Source of the DNA: Thalassoroseus pseudoceratinae | GTDB lineage: Bacteria; Planctomycetota; Planctomycetia; Planctomycetales; Planctomycetaceae | NCBI RefSeq assembly: GCF_011634775.1 | Contig: NZ_JAALXT010000001.1 | Location: 496,001 to 560,000, forward strand | Reading direction: 5' to 3' | DNA length: 64,000 bases | In this document: positions 53,844 through 61,359 of the stretch, piece after piece | Position numbering within the stretch: position 1 is the stretch's first letter | Layout: each line of letters begins with the position of its first letter | The notes under the pieces: generated by a model | Database searches by the model: none | What the model was told of the DNA's origin: nothing | The model's input: the letters and a program-made list of their open reading frames with translations, nothing else | Made by a program: the position numbers and the translations under genes

Positions 53844-56800
53844 TCACTCTCTGGCAACGACGCCTTTCCAATGGGTCTGATAAATTGCCTGACGATATTG
53901 GAACGCCTCACGACCGCCTTCCATGATATCAGTGATGTAGTGAGCAACATCGGGAGCGTCTAGGTTGCCGGCAGCGACTACCTCAGACATATCTCGCCCT
54001 CTCGCCTGCAAAACGACACATTGTTCCGAATCACCAAGAACAGGAAGATTAGGATTATGGGTTGCGATGATGACCTGACGCTTGAGCTTCATGCTTGCCA
54101 AAATATTGACGATAACTTGGCGAACAAGCCGATTATCCAAGTTCTCCTCCGGTTGGTCGATCACGAGGGGGAACTCTCCGGAAAGCAAGAGAATTGGAAG
54201 AATGGCACTGCAACGCTGCCCAGGGGACAATCGGCTCAGCGGACGGGGCTCACTGCTGGGGTCTTTGGGGCGATCATTCAACCGTACTTCTGGGATGTCA
54301 TCTAAGACAATTTCATCCAGTTCCAGAACGTGTTCGATGCAAAGGCTTTGTGCACCAGAACGCCTGGGAAATGTCACTACTCCTTGTCTAATGCTGGAAG
54401 GCAATGAGTCCAGGAAGTCGCTATCCCAAGTGTCGCTCTCTTCGAGTGGCACCTTCTTTTGGCCTCGGCATCGTTCTAATATTTTCTCGGCGTCTGTTTC
54501 TTCAATCCGTCCATCTTCCGCTCGTTCACGATCGATTTTAAGCGCAGTGAGGCTTGGAAACCCATCGTCGAGCAAAAGTGTCCTAAGCTCTTTAGGCATG
54601 ACTCCAGAATGGAGCAATGCCTCCCGTCTGTGAGACTTGTATCGACCAAATGTCGGCTCTACATGGTTTTCGAGCCAGTCCGAAAACTCTTGTCGGTCAG
54701 CCATTGGACATGCGTCAATTTCAATGCGAAGAATGTTCTGATCCAAGTCACGTTCAAGGTCAGAGGTAAGTTCCTCAGCTCTTCGCTTTCGCAGTTCTGT
54801 CCTTTCTCGGCACTTTTCGACTATTTTTCCGTGCAATTTGTCTCGCTCAACAAGAGCCTCCTTCAATTCATCCAAGAGCTGTTCATACTTATCGAAAGCT
54901 TGCTTTGCGGCGTCGAATGCTTTCTTCTTTGCCGCTCGTTCGCTTGAGCCAGTAGGCAACCCCTCTTTCGCCAATTCAGCCTGTTTCTCAGCCAATTTTT
55001 CTGCCTGCTTCGACTGCACTTCATCAAGCGATTGTTCCATCGAATTCGCTGTTTCTCTCGCCGAAGCAATGGCTCTAGCCACATCAATTTGCTCCTCACT
55101 AGAATCGGAGTCAGGGTTTGGAGCTGCTACCAGTCCATGTAGATCTTCCATTCCGCCCATCGGGATGCCGTCATCATCAACTAGCTTCTTCGAGGTCGAA
55201 GTTAAAAATTCGCTAACGCTTGACTCAATTTCGTGTAGGTTGTCAGCAACTCTCAGATTAGACCACCCCTCATGAGCCTGGGATGTGACCTTTGCGACTG
55301 CTTCGGCGGCATCAATCTCTTCATACCGTGTCCTAAGCTCGGGTTTGTTAACTGCGTCAAACTGCTGCTTTCTAATTCCATATTGACGTAACGGCGAGCC
55401 ATCCCTTGTCAAAGCTGAAAGACTCTCGCAGACTTCGACTACGTGGGAACGCTGTTCAACCAACTGTTCGCGAATATCTTCAATGTCATCGCTCAGTCTC
55501 GTTATCATTTTGCCGCATAGATCGTCGAATAGCGACTTGAGATTTTCTGGGCGAGCAGTTTCCTCAATCTCGTGAGCGCGCAATATTCGCGCACTGGGGA
55601 GTGTGATGCTGTCATCCACTATTGCGTTCCCATCAATGTCACGGAAATCGAGTGATTCATGTCTGCCGTCGACGTCGAAATAGCGAGACACGATCAAGGC
55701 TTTCTTTGGCAGCCCACCAATGCCAACATTTCCCGACGTTTTCCAAACCATCCTCAATCGACATCCAGCAAGTGTTGCTACAGCTCTCTTATAAGCGTCA
55801 GACTGGTCTCGATCACGTAGGTTCCCCTCATCGGTGAAGAGTTTTTCTTGCGTTAAAAAAGCGATTGCTTCAACAACTGCACTCTTCCCAGAACCTCGTC
55901 CACCGACCAAGCAGTTGAGATTGCGTGACAATGGAAGTAGGAACTCTGGAGTGCTGTCTGAATCTGTCTCGACCTGGTTACTCCAAAATTCGCTTGCTCC
56001 ACTGGCATCTCGGGCGATCTCAATTCCGTCAATCCATGCATTTACCGTGCCCGGAGCGGCATACGTTGTTCGAGTCTCGCCGAACCGGAGCGTTTGCTCT
56101 CGAAGTTCACGGAATAGTTCTTGCGGAGTTCCATTTGCAAGTGTGTGTGAGGAGACTTTTGCATACGGTATTTCACTCGCGCAACTAAACACGTGAGACG
56201 GAGAGTGGGCGTCGGAGCATACAATCGGAATAGATCGGCCGCGGAGTTCCCTGAAGCGATGAAGGCGTCTGTAGTGTGTCTCGTGCGTCTGATCGCGAAC
56301 CTGAAGGGCGTCAAGTCCGCAACTACCAATTAGCGAGAGCACTTCCATGTGGATCGAATCATTGTCCTCACGTTGCACGGACAATTGCTCGATACGCGTC
56401 TGAGTTTCCTCTACTTCCGACGTCAATCCCTCGTATTTCAGTCGATCAAGCTCACCAGCCAACCTGATAATTTCCGCGTTGATTGACGCGAGCATTGTTT
56501 CTTTAGGCTCATTCTCAATCCCCTTGTTTGACCATACATGAGCCCCAATGCAGATTGCAGGGTAAGAGGTATGCAATCGCAAGCCACTGATGAAACCAGG
56601 TAAATCTTGCACTGCCAACGGAGCTCCGAAATCCCAACCTGACCCCGATCCACTTGCTGCTTCAATGATTGCGATGCGTATGTCCGAGGCAGAGGTAAGC
56701 GGCGCAAAAAGGCAAAGCAGATGTACCTTACATGTGCCATCAACCTGCGGCATTTGGAAATGTACTTCTAGCTCCATTCCTGGGAAGGTCACAAGTCGGT

Positions 56801-57227
56801 CCGAAGTCCGTTGTTCCCATGAGTGTTCTGATAGAGCGCAGCTGAAGTGTGACGTGTTGTGGTCGGTGATTCCGATGATACTCCAATTATCGGATTCGGA
56901 GATTCCTTCAGCAGCAGCGATTGCGTTGCGACGTTCAACAAGAGACTGATAGAAACGTTTCACCACATCCAGCTGCGCTACGCTCTTGTCGAACTGTCCC
57001 AGATTAGAAGGCTCTGAGGTGAGAGGCCAATTGACTGCCCCAGAGTCCATCAGCGACGAAATGTCGGCGCTTAAAGACTGATCACCTCCAGCAAATCGGT
57101 CATTCATACTTGCATCAAAGGAACCGAGGCTATGTACGTGCAGGTCACAAGGGTAGAAACGTGCTCTTGGCGGCTTTAGAGCTTTAATCAATTCGCGATT
57201 GGTTCTGGAGGTAGGCATATCAGTCAT
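53844..57227 (-). CDS. PHP-domain plus SMC/ABC-type ATPase fusion, candidate defence effector
   Basis: A 1,127-residue protein. Residues ~24-350 form a PHP metal-binding domain with every ligand in place: His30/His32 (DLHVHS), Asp122/His123 (ITDHN), Glu152, His230 (GAHVW) and Asp339/His341 (SDAH), with an extra helical insert between His230 and Asp339. An SMC/RecN-like ATPase follows: Walker A GGRGSGKS (442-449), a long coiled coil (roughly 560-860), then signature LSPGQR, Walker B (PLVIDQPEENLDN) and a switch His (IIATHNPN). PHP domains hydrolyse phosphoesters, so an ATP-gated nuclease or phosphatase is plausible. Layout recalls proteins annotated as TrlF family, from memory, unchecked. Start 57227 has a GGAAGA site. 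Confidence 0.9.
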   Translation of the reverse strand: MTDMPTSRTNRELIKALKPPRARFYPCDLHVHSLGSFDASMNDRFAGGDQSLSADISSLMDSGAVNWPLTSEPSNLGQFDKSVAQLDVVKRFYQSLVERRNAIAAAEGISESDNWSIIGITDHNTSHFSCALSEHSWEQRTSDRLVTFPGMELEVHFQMPQVDGTCKVHLLCLFAPLTSASDIRIAIIEAASGSGSGWDFGAPLAVQDLPGFISGLRLHTSYPAICIGAHVWSNKGIENEPKETMLASINAEIIRLAGELDRLKYEGLTSEVEETQTRIEQLSVQREDNDSIHMEVLSLIGSCGLDALQVRDQTHETHYRRLHRFRELRGRSIPIVCSDAHSPSHVFSCASEIPYAKVSSHTLANGTPQELFRELREQTLRFGETRTTYAAPGTVNAWIDGIEIARDASGASEFWSNQVETDSDSTPEFLLPLSRNLNCLVGGRGSGKSAVVEAIAFLTQEKLFTDEGNLRDRDQSDAYKRAVATLAGCRLRMVWKTSGNVGIGGLPKKALIVSRYFDVDGRHESLDFRDIDGNAIVDDSITLPSARILRAHEIEETARPENLKSLFDDLCGKMITRLSDDIEDIREQLVEQRSHVVEVCESLSALTRDGSPLRQYGIRKQQFDAVNKPELRTRYEEIDAAEAVAKVTSQAHEGWSNLRVADNLHEIESSVSEFLTSTSKKLVDDDGIPMGGMEDLHGLVAAPNPDSDSSEEQIDVARAIASARETANSMEQSLDEVQSKQAEKLAEKQAELAKEGLPTGSSERAAKKKAFDAAKQAFDKYEQLLDELKEALVERDKLHGKIVEKCRERTELRKRRAEELTSDLERDLDQNILRIEIDACPMADRQEFSDWLENHVEPTFGRYKSHRREALLHSGVMPKELRTLLLDDGFPSLTALKIDRERAEDGRIEETDAEKILERCRGQKKVPLEESDTWDSDFLDSLPSSIRQGVVTFPRRSGAQSLCIEHVLELDEIVLDDIPEVRLNDRPKDPSSEPRPLSRLSPGQRCSAILPILLLSGEFPLVIDQPEENLDNRLVRQVIVNILASMKLKRQVIIATHNPNLPVLGDSEQCVVLQARGRDMSEVVAAGNLDAPDVAHYITDIMEGGREAFQYRQAIYQTHWKGVVARE

Positions 57228-57229
57228 GG

Positions 57230-57349
57230 TTAATCTTCCGGATCTTCTTCAGTTTCTAAACGACTGGTGCCATCATCTAGTGCTGGAACATCCAGCTGCT
57301 CGATTGCGGGTAAGCTGGCGCCGATGATTCCGCTCAAGTCGCCGTACAT
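57230..57349 (-). CDS. Possible 39-residue peptide upstream of the PHP-ATPase gene
   Basis: A frame from ATG 57349 to TAA 57230-57232, ending three bases before the PHP-ATPase start and overlapping the 3' end of the ASCH gene by 16 bp. The peptide is acidic (tail LETEEDPED). It has no clear ribosome-binding site and could be only a chance frame; the tight packing on both sides is the reason for listing it. Confidence 0.3.
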   Translation of the reverse strand: MYGDLSGIIGASLPAIEQLDVPALDDGTSRLETEEDPED

Positions 57350-57780
57350 ACCGGCGGTTTCCGTGAGGAGGCTTCCTCCTCTTCCGGGGCAGAATCCGTA
57401 TCCGAAAGGTCGGGAGCATCGGGTGAACCGAACGGATTGAACCAGACCGGCTGCGGCTGCTCCTTAGGCTCGATCGGCTCGTCGAGTCGCTCAGGATTGG
57501 TCAGATGCCAGCCGTAGTCCCCTCCTTGTTCGATGCAGTCGGTGACTTCGACGGTTCCGATGAGGACACCTTTCGGTAGTTCCTTCCATGACGTCCCGAC
57601 CTCGCTGCGAACCTGCGAATCGCTGACGTCGGGCTTGCCCAGGCTGGCGTAAATGGAGACGCGGCCACGGACTTTGGTGGGTTTGGAGCGATATTCAACC
57701 GTCTTTTCGCCGCGCATGATGAGTGCCGCCCATGGCTGGCGGATACTCAGTGCCCGTAGTTTTTCCGGCGTTGTTGACAT
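57334..57780 (-). CDS. ASCH-domain protein
   Basis: A 148-residue protein from ATG 57780. The ASCH fold, a PUA-like RNA or nucleotide-binding domain, is clear: LRALSIRQPWAALIMRGEKTVEYRSKPTKVRGRVSIYASLG, then GVLIGTVEVTDCIEQ and the closing WHLTNPERL. After it comes a Pro/Glu-rich acidic tail of about 35 residues. ASCH proteins include ribonucleases and RNA-binding regulators; here it may supply RNA recognition to the adjacent PHP-ATPase. It is in the same direction and, through the small frame at 57230, nearly continuous with it. Confidence 0.8.
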   Translation of the reverse strand: MSTTPEKLRALSIRQPWAALIMRGEKTVEYRSKPTKVRGRVSIYASLGKPDVSDSQVRSEVGTSWKELPKGVLIGTVEVTDCIEQGGDYGWHLTNPERLDEPIEPKEQPQPVWFNPFGSPDAPDLSDTDSAPEEEEASSRKPPVCTAT

Positions 57781-58022
57781 CGTCTTCCTGATTACGGCTG
57801 GCCCGCAGGCATCGGTGCCTGCTCGCGGTCTTTCGTTCCGTACCACCGGGTGAAACAAATATTCTGGTCAATCCACGTCGCGGCTGCGACACCCTGATAG
57901 GCCCCCCGCGGTAAGGCGGGTAGTGTACGGTATTTCCGTCAGATTCTCCAGCAGATGAAGATGTTCGGGGAGACCTGGAAAAACGCCCTGCATTCGTGAG
58001 AACGCAAGGCGTGAGCTGAGCC

Positions 58023-58394
58023 TTAAGCACAGAGCGGACATCGCCCGTGCTCTTCGGCGGTTTGGATCGTCGCAGTGACGTGACGAGCCCATTCGTTGTT
58101 ATCGTCGTGCCCATCACGGGTTGAGCGGATGTATTGCTCGGCCTTCTCGGCGGTGCACCAGCTGAACGTGATCGATTCGATCTGGGTCAACTGGCTCTGT
58201 TCTGGGCCGATGCGACCTACGGCATATTCCTGAGCACCGTCTTCGGACGTCGCATCGTTCAGCCAGACGTAGTCCGAATGACCGGCGACTCGGAAGGCGG
58301 AACAACAAAACCAGACGTTTTCGACAAGCATCTCGGCAAGCTCCTCGGTCATCGCGACCTCAGAGGCAGACCAGGCGCAATTGCTATGCATCAT
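58023..58394 (-). CDS. Hypothetical small protein of the cluster
   Basis: A 123-residue protein whose start ATG at 58394 lies inside the end of the preceding gene, so the two are almost certainly coupled in translation. It contains several cysteines, including CPLC at the C-terminus, and an aromatic stretch (VENVWFCCSAFRVAGHSDYVW). No family recognised. It is separated from the ASCH gene by ~240 bp. Confidence 0.6.
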   Translation of the reverse strand: MMHSNCAWSASEVAMTEELAEMLVENVWFCCSAFRVAGHSDYVWLNDATSEDGAQEYAVGRIGPEQSQLTQIESITFSWCTAEKAEQYIRSTRDGHDDNNEWARHVTATIQTAEEHGRCPLCA

Positions 58395-58611
58395 CGTCCA
58401 CCTCCAGTATCGATCGTTCGAAGACGTGGTGACAGGCAGCCAGGCAAACCGCTCGCGAGAACTCGTCGTCCAGTTGACACGTAAAGTGTCCCGTCGTGAT
58501 TCCGATGGTGGGCTGTGGAGCGAATCCGCCAGCCTCCAGCCAATCACGCAGAGCCTCGGCGGTCTCTAACGCATCGTCGGAACATTGCTTGGTCGCGTAC
58601 GCTTGCAACAT
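58384..58611 (-). CDS. Hypothetical small protein of the cluster
   Basis: A 75-residue protein from ATG 58611. The stop codon overlaps the start of the next gene by 11 bp (ATGATGCATAG), typical of coupled genes. It has a helix (ALRDWLEAGGF), two or three cysteines and histidines in the latter half (CLAACHH), and an acidic C-terminus. No family recognised. Confidence 0.55.
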   Translation of the reverse strand: MLQAYATKQCSDDALETAEALRDWLEAGGFAPQPTIGITTGHFTCQLDDEFSRAVCLAACHHVFERSILEVDDDA

Positions 58612-58637
58612 TTGGTTCCAGGCTTCGTTCGCATCAA

Positions 58638-58835
58638 TTACAGGTTCTCCTCAAAATCGGCCATGGCCTGCGGCCAATACTTGATGCCTCCATCGTTGAA
58701 GGCATCGGGCTCGACGGTGTAGCCGTCACCGCATTCCGTGCATTCGACGTCCAGTGTCGCATTGTCGGCGCCGGTTACTTCCAACTGGCCCTGACAACTG
58801 CGACAGCGTCCGTTCTCCAGGTCAACAAAGATCAT
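58638..58835 (-). CDS. Zinc-ribbon miniprotein
   Basis: A 65-residue protein from ATG 58835 with two CxxC pairs, CRSC and CTEC, about 20 residues apart in a beta-hairpin-like setting, as in zinc ribbons. The rest is acidic. It is the first clearly coding gene of the minus-strand run that leads to the PHP-ATPase gene, 26 bp upstream of the next gene. Its job may be nucleic-acid binding or assembly; not known. Confidence 0.6.
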   Translation of the reverse strand: MIFVDLENGRCRSCQGQLEVTGADNATLDVECTECGDGYTVEPDAFNDGGIKYWPQAMADFEENL

Positions 58836-59085
58836 GAATTGGGTCTCCCGTTGAAAAAGATCACACCGCCAAATGCGGCTCAGATGAGGCGTGCTGACGA
58901 CCATCGGCAGCACGGGAGCAGACTGCCGACGAATCGGTAAAGGCGCAATAAGAAAGGCCGTCGATGCGCTGACTGGTGCAGCACGCGCGTCAGAGCCATG
59001 AAGCTAACTGTGGTGACCAGCTCAACAAGCGGTGAAGCATGGCCCCGGATCGCAAGATTAGGAGCCTATGCTTGCACGAATACGA

Positions 59086-59393
59086 TCAGAAAAAATCGAT
59101 ACCTGAGCTGTCCCCGCCGAAGGTGCTGCTTCCCCAAGTCACGACCGAGCCGTCGTTTTTGAGGGCGGCGAAGGCATAATTTGCTGCAAAAATACGGTGC
59201 GTTGTACATCCCGCCGAGATAGTTTTGCTGAGCGGACAAATCCCATCCGCCATTGATGGACGTCACGTAGATACCGGCTCTCGTTCCGGCAGATTGACCT
59301 TCGTAGGTAGCCCTCACACGGGTGAAACTGCCGTCTCGATAAATCTCGAAGCCGGAGTGATTGACGTTGGATTCAGCTTGATCACCGGGAATT
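59086..59393 (-). pseudogene. Fragment of a RCC1-like surface repeat protein, cut by the insertion sequence
   Basis: Reading the minus strand, a frame ending at TGA 59086-59088 carries the motif FAALKNDGSVVTWGS and GGDSSG, the repeat of RCC1-type surface proteins seen in planctomycetes. Just upstream, in a different frame, are beta-rich residues (GFEIYRDGSFTRVRATY) up to the left inverted repeat of the insertion sequence. The two frames suggest decay or recombination of an old gene. Not functional. Confidence 0.55.
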
Positions 59394-61154
59394 GTGAACA
59401 ACGGTCGGAAAGTGGATCTTCGGCAAACTTGGTGAAACGGGGCGATCATCCGGCACGGATCATTCGGGCTCGGAGGAGTGCCAAGCCGACTCGGCCGTAC
59501 ATTTGACGTTTGATGGTTTTTAAACGGTTGATGTGCCCTTCGACCGGTCCACTGCTCCAAGGTTCGTCGAACGCGGCCTGAACCGCGTTTCGGTCGCGTT
59601 CCAGTCTTTCGGCAAATCTCCGCAGCTCCGAACATGGGCTGTCCACGCGTTCGCTTGCCATTCCCGCCAAGTCGTTCCACCGTGTTTGCGGGTTAGCGAC
59701 ACGAATGTTTCAACGAGCTCGACGGCCTCAGCGACTTCCGAGTTCAATTCCTGCGGACACCCCACCTGAGTTTCCTGAGTCGGGGTCCGCTGAGCAGGCT
59801 GAGCAATCACGGCACACGATAAAGCTTTGGTGGACGGAGCTCGTGACCGAGAAGGATTGGCTGCGTTGATTCGCTGACGGGAGAGGCCGCGAGTCGCCAT
59901 TAGTCGGCTGACGTAGGTCCGCACGGTGGTGTAACTCAACCGAACGCCTTCACAGAGCAATTGCCGATGCAGGGCCGCCGCATTATCGTTCCCATCTGCT
60001 AACGAAGCCTCAATGCGTTCCCGGTAGTTCGTCATTTGCGAGGGTTTCACGCGGCTAGGCCGCCAGTTTGGAAGCTGATCGGACTGAACGTAACGCTGCA
60101 CGATTCGCCACGACAATTGCATCTCGCGGGCAATTTGGCGAAGCGATTGTCCCTCATCGCGACGCCGAAGTGCCTCTCGCCAACGGTCATGCCGTTGCTT
60201 CTGCTTGGCAGTGGCAGGTGATAAAGCTTCCGCTGGCGTTTCCGTTTCCGAATTGGAATCTGGCGGATTGACAATCGTCGGAGTGAATGCGGCTTTGATT
60301 CTCCCTGCGTGGTGATCGAGAAACCGCTCGAGTGCCTCGCGAATGTTGTTGAGCAAATGCCAACGGTCAGCAATCTGTTGGGCCTGGGGAGCCGCTGCGG
60401 TCGCCGCCTCGGTGTACGGAGCCCAGCGGTCGCAGCAAAGAACCTCGATTTCCGGGTGCTGCGTTAGCTAGGTCCGCAACTCACTGCCATTACGTCCCGG
60501 CAGCAGTTCCAAGACTTCGCTTCGCTCCAGGTCGACGATGATTGTCCCGTACCGCTGTCCCTTCCGAATGGCCCAATCGTCGACCCCAATGATGCGTGGA
60601 GCAGGCGTCGAATTCGGACCCGCATTCTTGACCCGACGTAGCAGTGTCGTCGAACTGACGGGCATGCCCAACTTGCCAGCCAAACGAGCCCCTAGTTCAG
60701 CACCAAGCGCTAGGCCAATCGTTCGATGGGTATCCGAGAGCCGAGTGGTCGAGTGAGCATGCTTGGCCAGTAATTGCGGGATGAGTTCGCAGAAAACACG
60801 ACGCAGACAATCGGGATTGCGGCAGAAATAGCGGCGAACCGTCAGGTATAGCCGGACCGGGCGACCTTGAATCGGTAGGTCCCGGGCGGTTCGTGTGTAA
60901 CGACTATGAATGCGGCTAGATTCCTGACCACAGTCCGGGCAAGTGGCGATCAGTGCCGATGGGCTCAGAAACAACTTAACAAGAGCATCACTCATTTCCA
61001 CACGGTCCAAACGCAATCCAACGTCGGACGGCAATATGGGTAACAACGTACGCAATCTCCTGTGGTACGTGATCGTAGATCAATCAATACCCCCCATTCT
61101 ATACACCCCGATTCACCAAGTTTGCCGAAGACCCACTTTCCGACCGTTGTTCAC
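59394..61154. mobile_element. ISL3-type insertion sequence, degenerate
   Basis: A 1,761-bp element bounded by 51-bp inverted repeats: left 59394-59444 and right 61104-61154, matching at 48 of 51 positions. It carries one transposase on the minus strand, interrupted by a nonsense codon and a frameshift. No target-site duplication could be found: flanking 8-mers differ, so the element or its surroundings may have rearranged since insertion. Confidence 0.9.
59446..61055 (-). pseudogene. ISL3-family transposase, disrupted
   Basis: N-terminus from TTG 61055 (a zinc-finger part CPDCG and CRNPDC, and the DDE start IIGVDDWAIRKGQRYGTIIVDL). At 60468-60470 an in-frame TAG interrupts the frame; the family context suggests the codon was TGG (Trp). 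The frame then continues with CCDRWAPYTEAA and QIADRWHLLNNIREALERFLDHH, and DNA-binding HTH repeats. Near 59640-59660 a frameshift moves the C-terminus into another frame, where the standard PWSSGPVEGHINRLKTIKRQMYGR appears. The transposase is dead unless readthrough and frameshifting occur. Confidence 0.9.
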
Positions 61155-61278
61155 ACGTCAATGCGTCTCCGTGGTAACCAACACGCGGCCACATTGGAGC
61201 GCATTCCTGTTCGTCGCTGGGCAACGCCGCTCGCAAGGTCTCCGCGGTAATCGAGCCTCCGTACCTTTGCGCGTTCAC
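61155..61278 (-). pseudogene. Possible 5' fragment of a gene interrupted by the insertion sequence
   Basis: A minus-strand frame starting at GTG 61278 reads VNAQRYGGSITAETLRAALPSDEQE and runs into the right inverted repeat. The piece is short, the start is weak, and it does not match the fragment on the other side, so this is uncertain. Confidence 0.25.
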
Positions 61279-61359
61279 TTCGATGGAATCGACGCCTTCT
61301 TTCTAATGGAGTGGTGCAACACAGACGACTCCATGCGAATCGTCGATCCGTACAAATCG

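Noticed and set aside
59360-61162. ATTGACGT/ACGTCAAT near the two ends of the insertion sequence as a possible target duplication
   Set aside because: The copies are inverted relative to each other and one is 26 bases from the element end, so it is not a direct target-site duplication.
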